This document shows, in pieces, positions 20,813 to 32,188 of a stretch of DNA of 64,000 nucleotides. This DNA is from Flavobacteriaceae bacterium (lineage in GTDB: Bacteria; Bacteroidota; Bacteroidia; Flavobacteriales; Flavobacteriaceae). Location of the stretch: positions 1 to 64,000 of the forward strand of contig JABAZD010000028.1 of assembly GCA_018608705.1 (NCBI GenBank), written 5' to 3'. The notes below the pieces were generated by a model, which made no database searches, was not told the DNA's origin, and saw nothing but the letters and a program-made list of their open reading frames with translations. A program made the translations under genes and the position numbers. Position 1 is the first letter of the stretch. The number at the start of each line of letters is the position of its first letter.

Positions 20813-22942
20813 ATGAAACGAAATTTTAATGTTCTACTAGTGACTCTACTCATTGCATTTGCATCCTGTAGTTTCACCTCTAAATCCTTTGATGACCCAG
20901 ATAAGGATAAGCTATTAATGAAATTAATTACTTATTTGTTAGAAGAAGGCCATTTTCAGCCTAAAGAAATAAATGATGATTTATCTCAGGCTGTTTATAC
21001 AAGTTTTTTAGATCAAATTGATCCATTTAAAAATTATTTTTTAAAATCAGATATTGATGAGTTTGAAGAATTTAAAACAGAGTTAGATAATCAAATTTTA
21101 GCACATGATGTAAGTTTTTTTAATTTAGTTTATGACCGGTTTCTGATTAGATTTGAAGATTCTAGAGATATGTATTCTAAGGTTTTAGAGCTGCCCTTTG
21201 ATTTCAGTTTACAAGAAGTTTATTCAACTGACTATGAAAACAATTCTTATGTTAATTCAAAATCAGATATGTTTGAGAGGTGGAGAAAACAATTAAAGTT
21301 CTACACAATTTCTAATTATTATGATTTAATAACGGCCGATAAAAAATCACAGGAAGCAGATGAAAATTTTAAATCAAGGCCGCGCTCCCAAATTGAAATT
21401 GAAGCTAGAGAATCCATTTTAAAAACAATGACTGAAAATTTTTCTGTTCTAGAAGATATCAGAAGACAAGATTGGTTATCGGTATACATCAACGCCATAG
21501 CTGTGGAATTTGACCCTCATACTTTCTATTTTGCTCCAAGTGACAAGGACAGGTTTGATGCACAAATGACAGGCAAGTATGAGGGTATAGGTGCCCGTCT
21601 ACAAAAGCGTATGGATGAGATTACTATCACTGAACTTATTTCTGGAGGCTCTGCTTGGCGTCAAGACAAGTTAGAAGTAGGAGATGCCATTATAAAAGTA
21701 AGGCAGGAGGATGAACAAGAAGCTATCAGTGTTATTGGTATGCGATTAGATGATGCTGTCAAGCTAATTAAGGGTCCAAAAGGATCAAATGTAATTCTTA
21801 CATTAAAAAAAGTTGATGGTACAATTGAAGATTTAAGTATTCCAAGGGATGAAATCTTACTAGAAGAAACCTATGCGAAGTCTACCAAAGTAGTTAAAAA
21901 TGGAGTCACATTTGGTGTAATTAACCTTCCTAAATTTTATATTGATTTTCAAGATTCAAACAGTAGAAATGCAGCTACTGATGTAAAAAAGGAAATTGAA
22001 CTTTTAAAAGCTGAAGGTATGGAGGGTTTAGTTTTAGATTTAAGAAATAATGGTGGAGGTTCTTTAAAAACAGTTGTAGATATAGGAGGCCTTTTTATTG
22101 ATCAAGGACCTATAGTTCAGGTTCGTTCAACGGGTAACAACAAAGAGGTTTTAGAAGATAAACAACGTGGAATTGAATGGGATGGACCACTTGTTATTTT
22201 GGTAAACGAATTATCTGCTTCTGCTTCCGAAATCTTAGCTGCAGCCATGCAAGACTACAAGCGGGCTATTGTTATTGGAAGTAAACAAACGTATGGTAAG
22301 GGTACTGTTCAAAATATTATTGATTTAAACCGGATGATCAAAGCAAATACAAATGGAGATATGGGGGCATTTAAGTTTACTACCCAAAAATATTATAGAA
22401 TTAATGGTGGGTCTACACAACTTGAAGGAGTGAAAAGTGATATCATTGTCCCAGGACGTTTTAGTTATATGGAAATGGGAGAGAAGGAACAAGATAACCC
22501 ATTAGAATGGGATGAAATCGAACCTGCTAATTATCAGACTTGGGAAAGTTCTCTTAATTACAAAACTACAATTGAAAATAGCTATACTCGTTTGAACTTA
22601 AGTGACGAAATAAAATTAATAGACGATAATGCGCGTTGGATTAAATCCGTAAGAGATCAAGAAGTTTATCAGCTTAATTATGAAAAATATTCAGAGAATA
22701 TTAATTTAAATGAGAAAGAGTCTAAGCGGTTCGATCAATTGTTAGATTATCAAACAGATCTCACATTTGAACCTTTATCATATGAATTACCAAAAATGAA
22801 ACAAGACTCTATTTTTAAAATTAACAGAAATAGGTGGCATAAAAACCTTTCGAAGGACATCTACATGGAAGAGGCTCTAAATGTTTTAAATGATTTGAAT
22901 ATTTCCTACAATAATGAGAATACCGCACAAGTCAAAAAATAA
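20813..22942 (+). CDS. C-terminal processing (tail-specific) protease
   Basis: PDZ + S41 domain: VDPHTFYFAP-like, GLVLDLRNNGGGSLKTVVDIGGLFI, ELSASASEILAAAMQDYKRAIVIGSKQTYGKGTVQ. Confidence 0.94.
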   Translation: MKRNFNVLLVTLLIAFASCSFTSKSFDDPDKDKLLMKLITYLLEEGHFQPKEINDDLSQAVYTSFLDQIDPFKNYFLKSDIDEFEEFKTELDNQILAHDVSFFNLVYDRFLIRFEDSRDMYSKVLELPFDFSLQEVYSTDYENNSYVNSKSDMFERWRKQLKFYTISNYYDLITADKKSQEADENFKSRPRSQIEIEARESILKTMTENFSVLEDIRRQDWLSVYINAIAVEFDPHTFYFAPSDKDRFDAQMTGKYEGIGARLQKRMDEITITELISGGSAWRQDKLEVGDAIIKVRQEDEQEAISVIGMRLDDAVKLIKGPKGSNVILTLKKVDGTIEDLSIPRDEILLEETYAKSTKVVKNGVTFGVINLPKFYIDFQDSNSRNAATDVKKEIELLKAEGMEGLVLDLRNNGGGSLKTVVDIGGLFIDQGPIVQVRSTGNNKEVLEDKQRGIEWDGPLVILVNELSASASEILAAAMQDYKRAIVIGSKQTYGKGTVQNIIDLNRMIKANTNGDMGAFKFTTQKYYRINGGSTQLEGVKSDIIVPGRFSYMEMGEKEQDNPLEWDEIEPANYQTWESSLNYKTTIENSYTRLNLSDEIKLIDDNARWIKSVRDQEVYQLNYEKYSENINLNEKESKRFDQLLDYQTDLTFEPLSYELPKMKQDSIFKINRNRWHKNLSKDIYMEEALNVLNDLNISYNNENTAQVKK

Positions 22943-22948
22943 TTATTG

Positions 22949-24034
22949 ATGCAAAAGAAAGGACTAACGAATTTGGCATTTCATAAATTCAAAAGAAGTT
23001 TCTGGGGAGTTATTAGTTTTTGTTTCATTTCATTTGTTGGTTTTATCTCTCTTTTCGCATATGTTATAGCTCCTGACTCCTCTCAGTATTCAAATCAAAT
23101 GCATTTGTCAATTCATTCAAAAGCACCTGGTTTTACTGTTAAAATGTTAGTCATCCCCAATTCATTAGATAACAACCAAAATTTAATGGATCGATTATTT
23201 TTTGGAAATTTGAACCCTCCAAAAGAAATCCCAATTTCATCTTACAGATTTGATGGTGACAATATTTATTATTCTGATTATTCCTCAATTGGGCTTAATG
23301 GTATAGAAAAGTCAATTAAATTATTAGATGAGTCTAACTCATTAAATGCTTTTATAACAAATAGAACTTTTTATTTTGGAACCGATAAGTATGGCCGCGA
23401 TCTTTTAAGTCGAGTTTTGGTAGGTGCGAGGATTTCATTTTCAATAGGATTTATTGCAGTATTAATATCTCTTTTAATCGGGCTCGTTTTGGGAAGTTTG
23501 GCAGGTTATTTTGGAGGTAAATGGGATACGGTTATTATGTGGATAATTAATGTAACGTGGTCTATTCCTACCTTACTTTTAGTAATTGCAATAACTCTTG
23601 CTTTGGGTAAAGGTTTCTGGCAAGTATTTATAGCAGTTGGGTTGACTATGTGGGTTGAAGTTGCTAGAATAGTAAGAGGTCAAGTGATGAGTGTCAAAGA
23701 AATGCAATATGTTACAGCTGCTCGTGCTTTGGGCTTTACAGATTTTAGAATTATTACTAAACATATTTTACCAAATATTTTAGCTCCTATAATTGTTATT
23801 TCTGCTGCAAATTTTGCTGCTGCGATTCTTATTGAAAGTGGTCTAAGTTTTTTGGGAATTGGAGCTCAGCCACCAATGTCCAGCTGGGGGGCAATGATCA
23901 AGGATCATTATAACTACATAATATTAGGCAAGCCATATTTAGCTCTTATTCCAGGGTTTTGTATTATGAGCTTGGTTATGGCTTTTATGCTAATTGGTAA
24001 TACTTTACGGGATGCTTTGGACGTTAAGGTTTAG
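22949..24034 (+). CDS. ABC transporter permease, DppC-like
   Basis: GTDKYGRDLLSRVLVGARISFSIGF; EYVTAARALGFTDFRIITKHILPN-type EAA loop; SWGAMIKD. Confidence 0.9.
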   Translation: MQKKGLTNLAFHKFKRSFWGVISFCFISFVGFISLFAYVIAPDSSQYSNQMHLSIHSKAPGFTVKMLVIPNSLDNNQNLMDRLFFGNLNPPKEIPISSYRFDGDNIYYSDYSSIGLNGIEKSIKLLDESNSLNAFITNRTFYFGTDKYGRDLLSRVLVGARISFSIGFIAVLISLLIGLVLGSLAGYFGGKWDTVIMWIINVTWSIPTLLLVIAITLALGKGFWQVFIAVGLTMWVEVARIVRGQVMSVKEMQYVTAARALGFTDFRIITKHILPNILAPIIVISAANFAAAILIESGLSFLGIGAQPPMSSWGAMIKDHYNYIILGKPYLALIPGFCIMSLVMAFMLIGNTLRDALDVKV

Positions 24035-24566
24035 CTACTATTTTTGGAGGGTATTTTGCTAAAATTGTAGATACAAATTCATTAATAGTTTTGTCTTTTT
24101 GATCAACATCTGAGGACAAATATCCTTTTCCAACGCCTTGCCAGAAAAGTTGTTTAGTTTTGTTATCTATTAAATCAATATACAGTATTCCTTTAGTTGA
24201 GTTTGACACAGTAGTTCGTGTTCCATTATAAAAGCCCCAGCCCCAACCCATTCCATAACCAAAATTGCCAAAACTATTGTTAAAGATATTTACCTCCTGA
24301 TTTTCCTTAGTAAAAAAGTTAACAATCATATCTGGTTTTTCGGATTTTGTAAAACCTTTTTCGAGGAGTGTTTTCTCAATGGACCTCAAGATTCTACGTT
24401 TATCCAAATCATTAATTTTAGCACGATCAATGCCTTCTTTTAAAAACCCGTAAGTTTTGTAAGTATTAAAGGAAACAGATTTGTCGTAATCAACTGCTAC
24501 TTTCACAGGCTGACAAGCGCTTAATAATAATACAAATACAAATAAAGAAATAATTTTGTTTTTCAT
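24024..24566 (-). CDS. DUF4136 lipoprotein
   Basis: MKNKIISLFVFVLLLSACQPVKVAVDYDKSVSFNTYKTYGFL typical DUF4136 N-terminus. Confidence 0.8.
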   Translation of the reverse strand: MKNKIISLFVFVLLLSACQPVKVAVDYDKSVSFNTYKTYGFLKEGIDRAKINDLDKRRILRSIEKTLLEKGFTKSEKPDMIVNFFTKENQEVNIFNNSFGNFGYGMGWGWGFYNGTRTTVSNSTKGILYIDLIDNKTKQLFWQGVGKGYLSSDVDQKDKTINEFVSTILAKYPPKIVAKP

Positions 24567-24569
24567 TTT

Positions 24570-26570
24570 CTAAAGTTTTTTTAAAATATTTTCATCAACA
24601 CAATTAGGTATGGTTACCTTCAATAGTGGCTCTAAATCCATTGCGCGTTTGATGGCAAATGTTGCTTCTTCATTACGAGCCCAATTTCTTCTTGCAATAC
24701 CATTATTTACATCCCAAAACAACATTGATTTTAACCTGCGTTTTGCCTCTTTACTACCGTCAAGAACCATGCCAAAGCCTCCATTTATAACCTCGCCCCA
24801 GCCAACACCACCTCCATTATGAATACTTACCCATGTTGCTCCTCTAAAGCTATCCCCTATAACGTTTTGAATAGCCATATCAGAAGTGTATTGCGAACCA
24901 TCGTAAATATTACTAGTTTCTCTATATGGTGAATCAGTCCCAGAAACATCATGGTGATCTCGTCCCAATATTATAGTACCTATTTCATTGTTTGCAATAG
25001 CATCATTAAAGGCTTCAGCAATTTTCATTCGACCTTCTGAATCTGCATATAAAATTCTAGCTTGAGAACCAACAACTAATTTATGATCTTGGGCTCCTTT
25101 TATCCATTTAATATTGTCGGTCATTTGTTGCTGAATTTCTTTAGGGGCTTCTTTTTTTAAATTTTCGAGTACTTTACAAGCGATCGAATCTGTTTTTTCT
25201 AGGTCTTTGCTAGAACCTGAAGCGCAAACCCATCTGAATGGACCAAAGCCATAATCAAAACACATAGGCCCCATAATATCTTGAACATAGCTTGGGTATT
25301 TAAAGTCCACTCCGTTTTCAGCCATGATATCAGCGCCTGCTCTAGAGGCTTCTAGCAAAAATGCGTTTCCATAATCAAAAAAATAGGTGCCTTTATCAGT
25401 ATGTTTTTGAACGATTTCAGCGTGCTTTCGTAAAGATTCCTCTACTTTTTCTTTAAATAGCTTAGGGTTTGAAACCATCAATTTATTGGCTTCTTTATAA
25501 CTCAATCCAACAGGGTAGTAGCCACCTGCCCACGGGTTATGTAGAGAGGTTTGATCACTTCCCAAGTCAACATGAATTTTAAAATCGTAAAAAGCTTCCC
25601 AAACATCTATGACATTTCCTAGGTAAGCAAGCGATATAATTTCTTTATTTATTTTTGCTTTTTGAACGCGCTCAACTAATGAATTTATATTGTAAAAAAC
25701 TTCATCTACCCATCCTTGAGAATGTCTAGTATTTAGCGCCTTTTCGTTAATTTCTGCACAAACAGTAATGCAGCCAGCAATATTTCCAGCTTTTGGTTGA
25801 GCACCACTCATCCCTCCAAGTCCAGCGGTCAAAAATATATTTCCAAGGGGTGCTTTATTTATTTTTCTAAATGCATTTAGTACTGTGATTGTAGTTCCAT
25901 GAACAATACCTTGTGGTCCAATATACATATAGCTTCCTGCAGTCATTTGTCCATATTGTGTAACCCCTAGAGCATTGAACCTTTCCCAGTCATCAGGTTT
26001 TGAATAGTTAGGAATCATCATGCCGTTAGTAACAACTACTCTTGGTGCTTCTTTGTGAGATGGAAACAGTCCCATTGGGTGGCCTGAATACATCACTAAG
26101 GTTTGAGAGTCTGTCATTTGGGCTAAATACTGCATTGTTAGTCGATATTGTGCCCAATTTGAAAAAACACTACCATTCCCACCATAAGTTATTAATTCAT
26201 GAGGGTGTTGTGCAATTGCATCATCTAAATTATTTTGGATCATTAACATAATAGCAGCTGCTTGTTTACTTTTAGCAGGGTAAGTATCAATTGGCCTTGC
26301 TGTTATTTTATGAGCTGGACGGTAGCGATACATGTAAATTCGGCCGTATGTTTCTAGTTCGTATTTGAATTCTTTTATAAGAACAGCATGGAGTTTTTTA
26401 TCAAAATATCTCAATGCATTTTTTAGAGCCAGTTTAGTTTCTTCTTTAGTTAAAATTATTTTCCTTTTGGGGGCATGGTTGTAGGCGTCATCGTAGGGCT
26501 GGCTAGGGGGTAGAGTGTTAGGAATTCCTTCTAAAATTTCCTCTTTAAATGTAATATTTATTGCGTTCAA
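24570..26570 (-). CDS. hutU: Urocanate hydratase (TTG start)
   Basis: LVMYSGHPMGLFPS; MTAGSYMYIGPQGIVHGTT; TAGLGGMSGAQPKA; GRDHHDVSGTDSPYRET; WVSIHNGGGVGWGEVINGGFG. Confidence 0.95.
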   Translation of the reverse strand: MNAINITFKEEILEGIPNTLPPSQPYDDAYNHAPKRKIILTKEETKLALKNALRYFDKKLHAVLIKEFKYELETYGRIYMYRYRPAHKITARPIDTYPAKSKQAAAIMLMIQNNLDDAIAQHPHELITYGGNGSVFSNWAQYRLTMQYLAQMTDSQTLVMYSGHPMGLFPSHKEAPRVVVTNGMMIPNYSKPDDWERFNALGVTQYGQMTAGSYMYIGPQGIVHGTTITVLNAFRKINKAPLGNIFLTAGLGGMSGAQPKAGNIAGCITVCAEINEKALNTRHSQGWVDEVFYNINSLVERVQKAKINKEIISLAYLGNVIDVWEAFYDFKIHVDLGSDQTSLHNPWAGGYYPVGLSYKEANKLMVSNPKLFKEKVEESLRKHAEIVQKHTDKGTYFFDYGNAFLLEASRAGADIMAENGVDFKYPSYVQDIMGPMCFDYGFGPFRWVCASGSSKDLEKTDSIACKVLENLKKEAPKEIQQQMTDNIKWIKGAQDHKLVVGSQARILYADSEGRMKIAEAFNDAIANNEIGTIILGRDHHDVSGTDSPYRETSNIYDGSQYTSDMAIQNVIGDSFRGATWVSIHNGGGVGWGEVINGGFGMVLDGSKEAKRRLKSMLFWDVNNGIARRNWARNEEATFAIKRAMDLEPLLKVTIPNCVDENILKKL

Positions 26571-26737
26571 TTTGTTTGTTTTTGTGTATTTGTAAGTGGG
26601 TTATAGCCATACGGACAATGTTTGCACCCACTTTCACAACAATAGCCACGTTTTAGGTGGTATTGCTCAGTAAAACAACGATAGCCATCAGGAGTTAAAT
26701 AGTAATCGCCGTCTTCAATAGGGGTGTTTTTTTTCAT
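26567..26737 (-). CDS. Small Cys-rich DUF5522-like protein (not in ORF track)
   Basis: Minus-strand frame from ATG at 26737: MKKNTPIEDGDYYLTPDGYRCFTEQYHLKRGYCCESGCKHCPYGYNPLTNTQKQTN*; stop overlaps hutU TTG start (TTGA). Confidence 0.85.
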   Translation of the reverse strand: MKKNTPIEDGDYYLTPDGYRCFTEQYHLKRGYCCESGCKHCPYGYNPLTNTQKQTN

Positions 26738-26857
26738 GCTTAACAAAGATAATACAATATTTAGATAAATAGATTTTTATCATTTTTAAGCTTTAAGTTA
26801 TTCTAAGTGAGCAAATTCTTTAAAGTATTTAGTATTTTTACACATAAGACTTCGCTA

Positions 26858-27748
26858 ATGCTTAAAATTCAAACATTAGAAAACATATATATAAGTTCTC
26901 AGTTAGCTCTCAAGCCAGACTATTTAATTCATCCTACAGTTTCTGGAAATAAATTTAGAAAGTTGAAGTATAATTTAGAAAAAGCGCAGTCGAATAACTA
27001 TAATGGAATACTAACATTTGGAGGTGCATTTTCCAATCACATAGCTGCAACAGCTGCAGCGGGAAAAGAATTGAATATGCCAACAGTTGGTATAATAAGG
27101 GGTGAGGAGCTTGAAAATCACGTCAAAAATAATCCAACACTTAGGTATGCAAAATCCTGTGGAATGCACTTAGATTTTGTAACCAGATCTATATACAAAA
27201 ACAAAACAGATCCAGACTATTTGAAGCAATTAATGTTAACATATAAAAACTACTTTGTTATTCCTGAAGGAGGTACTAACGAACTAGCGATTAAAGGCTG
27301 TGAAGAGATTCTTACGGAAAAAGATCAAGCCTTTGATATTATTTGTTGCGCCGTAGGGACCGGAGGAACCATAGCAGGAGTTATTAACGGAAGTTTGCCG
27401 ACTCAAAAGATTATTGGATTTCCGGCCTTAAAAGGTGATTTTTTAAAGGAAGATATTTGTAAATTTGCTACACAAAATAATTGGGAACTTTGGGGAGGTT
27501 ATCATTTTGGTGGTTATGCAAAAGTAGACTCTAAATTAATTAATTTTATGAACGATTTTAAGTTAACTTATAATATTCCATTAGACCCTGTTTATACTGC
27601 TAAGATGATGTATGGTATATTTGAAGGAATTAGTTCTGGTGAAATAGCTCATACAGCTAAGGTGCTAGCGATTCACACGGGTGGGTTACAGGGTATTGAA
27701 GGGATGAATTTAAGGCTGAAACAAAAAAAACTTGAAGAAATAATATAG
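26858..27748 (+). CDS. 1-aminocyclopropane-1-carboxylate deaminase / D-cysteine desulfhydrase-like PLP enzyme
   Basis: HPTVSGNKFRKLKYNL; LTFGGAFSNHIAATAAAGKEL; VIPEGGTNELAIKGCEEIL; AVGTGGTIAGV. Confidence 0.88.
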   Translation: MLKIQTLENIYISSQLALKPDYLIHPTVSGNKFRKLKYNLEKAQSNNYNGILTFGGAFSNHIAATAAAGKELNMPTVGIIRGEELENHVKNNPTLRYAKSCGMHLDFVTRSIYKNKTDPDYLKQLMLTYKNYFVIPEGGTNELAIKGCEEILTEKDQAFDIICCAVGTGGTIAGVINGSLPTQKIIGFPALKGDFLKEDICKFATQNNWELWGGYHFGGYAKVDSKLINFMNDFKLTYNIPLDPVYTAKMMYGIFEGISSGEIAHTAKVLAIHTGGLQGIEGMNLRLKQKKLEEII

Positions 27749-27750
27749 AT

Positions 27751-28524
27751 ATGAAGCGAACTGTTATTCTAATTTTTCTAAGTGCTTTAATAGCTAGTTG
27801 CGGTGCGAGACGTAAATCAAATACTAGTCAAACTAGTTCCAAACAATTGGGAGTGGTTTCTGAAAAATCTGATAATAAATTTAAGGTACCTGTTATTAAT
27901 ACCCCTTCACAATATATCTCTTTTTTTAAAGCGGTCGCCATAAACGAAATGCATCTTTATGGTATTCCTGCAAGTATCACTTTGGCTCAAGGGATTTTAG
28001 AATCAGGATCTGGAAAGGGAAGACTAGCTCGCCAGGCAAATAATCACTTTGGAATCAAATGTCATACATGGAACGGGGAAAAAATTTATCATGACGACGA
28101 TAAAGCTCAAGAGTGTTTTAGAAAATATAAAGATCCGAAATCTTCATACAGAGATCATTCTGAATTTTTAGCAAATAGAAAACGATACTCCGGCTTATTT
28201 AAATTAAAAATAACAGATTACAAAGGATGGGCTAAGGGGCTTAGAAAAGCGGGCTATGCAACAGATCCTAAATATCCAAAAAAATTGATCAGTATCATAG
28301 AGCGTTATGAGCTATACAAGTATGATAAAAAGTCTAAGAAAAAACGTTCCAAAAACAAGAAGTCCTCACAGATAATTGTAAAAAGACATGTGGTACAAAA
28401 AGGGGATACTTTGTATTCTATTTCTAAATTATATAATACTACGGTTGATGATATTAAAAAACAAAACAACTTAAATTCAATTGAATTATCAATTGGTCAA
28501 CAACTTAAAATTCCTACAAACTAA
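27751..28524 (+). CDS. Glucosaminidase-domain lipoprotein with LysM
   Basis: Lipobox [41 protein letters not shown]; Lys[32 protein letters not shown]. Confidence 0.9.
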   Translation: MKRTVILIFLSALIASCGARRKSNTSQTSSKQLGVVSEKSDNKFKVPVINTPSQYISFFKAVAINEMHLYGIPASITLAQGILESGSGKGRLARQANNHFGIKCHTWNGEKIYHDDDKAQECFRKYKDPKSSYRDHSEFLANRKRYSGLFKLKITDYKGWAKGLRKAGYATDPKYPKKLISIIERYELYKYDKKSKKKRSKNKKSSQIIVKRHVVQKGDTLYSISKLYNTTVDDIKKQNNLNSIELSIGQQLKIPTN

Positions 28525-28528
28525 CTTT

Positions 28529-29815
28529 ATGAGATATCAGCGCAGTAGTAAATTATTTAGTGCCGCTTCAGAAGTGATCCCCGGAGGAGTAAATTCCCCT
28601 GTACGCGCTTTTAAAGCTGTCGGAGGAACACCTATTTTTGTTGATAAAGCAAAGGGCGCTTACTTATATGATGCGGATGGCAATCGTCTCATTGATTATA
28701 TCAATTCATGGGGTCCAATGATTTTAGGACATGCTTTTCCTCCTGTAATAGATGCTCTGGTTGACAAAGCGAAATTAGGGACTTCTTTCGGAATGCCTAC
28801 AGAAATTGAAACGCAGATTGCTGAACTTGCAGTCTCCATGGTTCCTAATGTAGACCAAATTCGTTTTGTAAATTCTGGAACTGAAGCCTGTATGAGTGCT
28901 GTTCGTTTGGCTAGAGGCTTTTCAGCAAAGGAAAAAATCATAAAATTTGCTGGCTGTTACCATGGACATTCAGATTCATTTCTAATTCAAGCAGGAAGTG
29001 GTGCAGTTACTTTTGGAAGCCCAAATAGTCCTGGAGTTACAAAAGGAACTGCCAAAGACACACTTTTAGCCACTTATAATGATTTGGATTCTGTAGCTAA
29101 GCTTTTTGAAGCAAATCCTTTACAAATTGCATGTGTTATAGTCGAACCAGTAGCTGGAAACATGGGTTGTATTCCACCGCAACCTGGATTTCTTGAAGGA
29201 CTTCGGGATTTATGTGATACTTATAAGTCAATTTTAGTTTTTGATGAGGTCATGACTGGTTTTCGTTTAGCCAAGGGTGGAGTTCAAGAGTTAAGTGGAG
29301 TAAATGCTGATATTATATGTTTTGGAAAAGTAATTGGGGGTGGATTACCTGTTGGTGCTTTTGCTGCACGCCACGAAATTATGTCATATTTAGCCCCGCT
29401 AGGACCTGTATATCAAGCTGGCACTTTGAGTGGTAATCCTTTAGCAATGGCAGCAGGGTTTGCTATGCTAAAAGCATTAGATTCTGATAAAGAACTGTTT
29501 GATCGTTTAGCTAAAAAAACAGCTTACTTACACAAGGGCATAGCAAGGGTGTTATCAGCTCATCAAATTGAACATACTATAAATAGAATTGGCTCAATGA
29601 TTTCGGTTCATTTTTCTAAAATTCCGGTAGTAGATTTTGAAACAGCTTCACTAGCTAACAATGAGCGTTTTAAAAATTTTTTCCATGGAATGTTAGCTGG
29701 AGGAATTTATATTGCACCAAGTGCCTATGAAACATGGTTTATTACGGATGCTTTAACTTACAAAGATTTAGACTATACAATTGATGCAGTTGAAAAAGTT
29801 GCTAAAACTTTATAG
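28529..29815 (+). CDS. hemL: Glutamate-1-semialdehyde 2,1-aminomutase
   Basis: [83 protein letters not shown]. Confidence 0.96.
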   Translation: MRYQRSSKLFSAASEVIPGGVNSPVRAFKAVGGTPIFVDKAKGAYLYDADGNRLIDYINSWGPMILGHAFPPVIDALVDKAKLGTSFGMPTEIETQIAELAVSMVPNVDQIRFVNSGTEACMSAVRLARGFSAKEKIIKFAGCYHGHSDSFLIQAGSGAVTFGSPNSPGVTKGTAKDTLLATYNDLDSVAKLFEANPLQIACVIVEPVAGNMGCIPPQPGFLEGLRDLCDTYKSILVFDEVMTGFRLAKGGVQELSGVNADIICFGKVIGGGLPVGAFAARHEIMSYLAPLGPVYQAGTLSGNPLAMAAGFAMLKALDSDKELFDRLAKKTAYLHKGIARVLSAHQIEHTINRIGSMISVHFSKIPVVDFETASLANNERFKNFFHGMLAGGIYIAPSAYETWFITDALTYKDLDYTIDAVEKVAKTL

Positions 29816-30583
29816 AGGTTTAAGTAAAACTTTTCTAATCCCTACAAAAACTATGATTAGCACTGAATAGCCAATAAAAAAGGGTATCACAAATTCATGT
29901 AAATTTAATGCCAGCATAATCGCCATAAACAAAAGCTGAAACCCTAGTCCATACATAGAAACTAATGTCATAAACCACTTGGGAAACGGAGGACTGTCAC
30001 TAGCATTTTTATCCATGTAGTACATGATCTTATCAAAAATTATATACAATACATCATAAATTTTATAAAAAATATTTACTGTTCGTTGACTTTCTCCCTT
30101 AAGCGCCTTTGGTGCAGTATCTTCAAATATCCTACTTGTTGAATCTCCTTCTACTGCATTTCTTAAAATTACATAGTAATAGTTATAAACTGTTCCTTGA
30201 AGTTGTATTCCAAAAAATGCAATTAACATATAGATTATTGAGCTGTCCGTAATATACCAAAGGGTTAGTAAAAAAAAGAAATTAAGTAAGATGTCAGCTA
30301 TAGAGTCATAATATCGTCCGGTGTAGGAAGGGGTATTTTTTAGCCTAGATAGTTCTCCATCCGCAGCATCCAAAACAGACTTTAGTATTATAAAAAAGGC
30401 AGCTGTTTTGTAATATCCATTTAACATACACCAAATGGCAATAAAACCTGAAAAAATAAATAGAGTTGTAACATGGATAGGAGTGAAACGGGTATTTTTG
30501 AGCCGACTAGCAATCCAAAGACCACCATTTCTTCCATAATCAGATAGATCTAAAAATTGATATTTTGTTGGGAGTTTAGCCAT
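29810..30583 (-). CDS. CDP-alcohol phosphatidyltransferase family protein
   Basis: [27 protein letters not shown] (CDP-OH-PT motif DxxDG..AR-like..D...D). Confidence 0.85.
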   Translation of the reverse strand: MAKLPTKYQFLDLSDYGRNGGLWIASRLKNTRFTPIHVTTLFIFSGFIAIWCMLNGYYKTAAFFIILKSVLDAADGELSRLKNTPSYTGRYYDSIADILLNFFFLLTLWYITDSSIIYMLIAFFGIQLQGTVYNYYYVILRNAVEGDSTSRIFEDTAPKALKGESQRTVNIFYKIYDVLYIIFDKIMYYMDKNASDSPPFPKWFMTLVSMYGLGFQLLFMAIMLALNLHEFVIPFFIGYSVLIIVFVGIRKVLLKPL

Positions 30584-30659
30584 GCCTTTACTTAGAATAT
30601 CGATTATTGGTTTACGACTTCAAAGGTACAATCATTTTATGGAACTAATTTTATATAAA

Positions 30660-31448
30660 TTAGCTAGTCCAAATATTTCCAATTAAGTATGTTCTTGCTT
30701 TTCCACTGATTTGAACTCTATCTTTTTTGAATTCACAATTTAAATATCCAATCCTCTCAGAAAGCTGAATCGCGCTAAGTTTTTCTTTTTTTAATTCTTC
30801 GGCCCAATAAGGAACTAACGAGCAGTGGGCTGATCCAGTAACTGGATCTTCCAAAATTGATGCCTGTGGTGTAAAATAACGAGAAACAAAATCATAATCG
30901 TTTCCTTTGGCAGTTGCGACAACACCCCCTGTTCCCAAATTTATTTGATCTAAGATTTGACGATCAATTTCTAGATTGCGAATATCTGTTTCTGAATCAT
31001 AAATTAATACATAGTCTCTTGACTTATAAATTTTTTTTGGAGGTATACTCAAGGCATTTTTAATTTCATCAGGAAGTTCTGAAACAATTGGCATTCGAGA
31101 CGGAAAGTTTAGATGGTATATTTCATTATTACAGGTTACAGATATCTCTCCACTTTTTGTTTGAAACACAATAGTTTCTTTAGAGAAATTTAAAATTGTT
31201 TTTAAACAGTGTGCTGCAGCTAGTGTAGCATGCCCACATAAATCCATCTCAATTTCAGGAGTAAACCATCTTAATTGAATTTCATCTTCTTTTTTGACAA
31301 AAAATGCAGTTTCAGCAACTGCATTTTCTTTAGTGATTTTAAAGAGAATATCGTCCGATATCCAATGAGGGAGTGGGACAACACAAGCTGGATTACCTCC
31401 AAAAACTTTATCTGTAAAAGCATCTATTTGGTATAACTCTAGTTTCAT
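30660..31448 (-). CDS. PhzF family isomerase/epimerase
   Basis: YQIDAFTDKVFGGNPACVVPL; MDLCGHATLAAAHCL; DPVTGSAHCSLVPYW. Confidence 0.92.
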   Translation of the reverse strand: MKLELYQIDAFTDKVFGGNPACVVPLPHWISDDILFKITKENAVAETAFFVKKEDEIQLRWFTPEIEMDLCGHATLAAAHCLKTILNFSKETIVFQTKSGEISVTCNNEIYHLNFPSRMPIVSELPDEIKNALSIPPKKIYKSRDYVLIYDSETDIRNLEIDRQILDQINLGTGGVVATAKGNDYDFVSRYFTPQASILEDPVTGSAHCSLVPYWAEELKKEKLSAIQLSERIGYLNCEFKKDRVQISGKARTYLIGNIWTS

Positions 31449-31511
31449 TTTCGTTAGCATTTCTATGTTTCAAAACAATGTTATAAAACTCTAATTAGCC
31501 ACTTAGTGATT

Positions 31512-32111
31512 TTATTTTGATGCATTAACTTCTTTGATATCATCATAAAATTTTACGTAACTAACATTTACATATGGCGCTAACCATAATAAACCAATTC
31601 CTAATGTGAATATACTAAGTAAAAACCAGCCGAAAAAACTAAATCCAAGACAGAAGAATTTCCATTTGTGACCATTCATCATTTCTTTACTTTTCTTAAG
31701 CGCGTCATATGCACCAATAGTCTCATCTTCCGCTATGATAAAAAAGGTCATTGAGTATGAAATTGCAGCGATAATCCCTGGGATTATCAAAAGAATTGTC
31801 CAAAGTATTATAAAAAGAACCATCAAAACGTAAGCTAATATAGATGTTCCAAAATTTCTAAACCCTTCGAATAATTGTTCAATTTTAGCATCCTTATTTC
31901 TTGCAATATTTAATGAAAAAATAGAAATCCCTAAAACAATAGGACCTGAAACAATTATGGTTAATACATTTAGAATTGGAGCTTGTTCACCTAAGTATTC
32001 TATAACTCCTACAATAATAAAGTATACTAAAAAAGTAGGTACAACAATATTCCATTTTCCCTTTAAGGACTCTCTAGCCATTTGCCTGAGCGTTGAATTT
32101 TCATTAATCAT
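31512..32111 (-). CDS. DUF975-like membrane protein
   Basis: MINENSTLRQMARESLKGKW... multi-TM, IPGIIAAISYSMTFFIIAED. Confidence 0.72.
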   Translation of the reverse strand: MINENSTLRQMARESLKGKWNIVVPTFLVYFIIVGVIEYLGEQAPILNVLTIIVSGPIVLGISIFSLNIARNKDAKIEQLFEGFRNFGTSILAYVLMVLFIILWTILLIIPGIIAAISYSMTFFIIAEDETIGAYDALKKSKEMMNGHKWKFFCLGFSFFGWFLLSIFTLGIGLLWLAPYVNVSYVKFYDDIKEVNASK

Positions 32112-32188
32112 ATTTTATATTTTAATTGTTTTATGCAATCTATAAATATTTTAATTAAATGATCTAAATATTATTTTTTAATTTAAAG

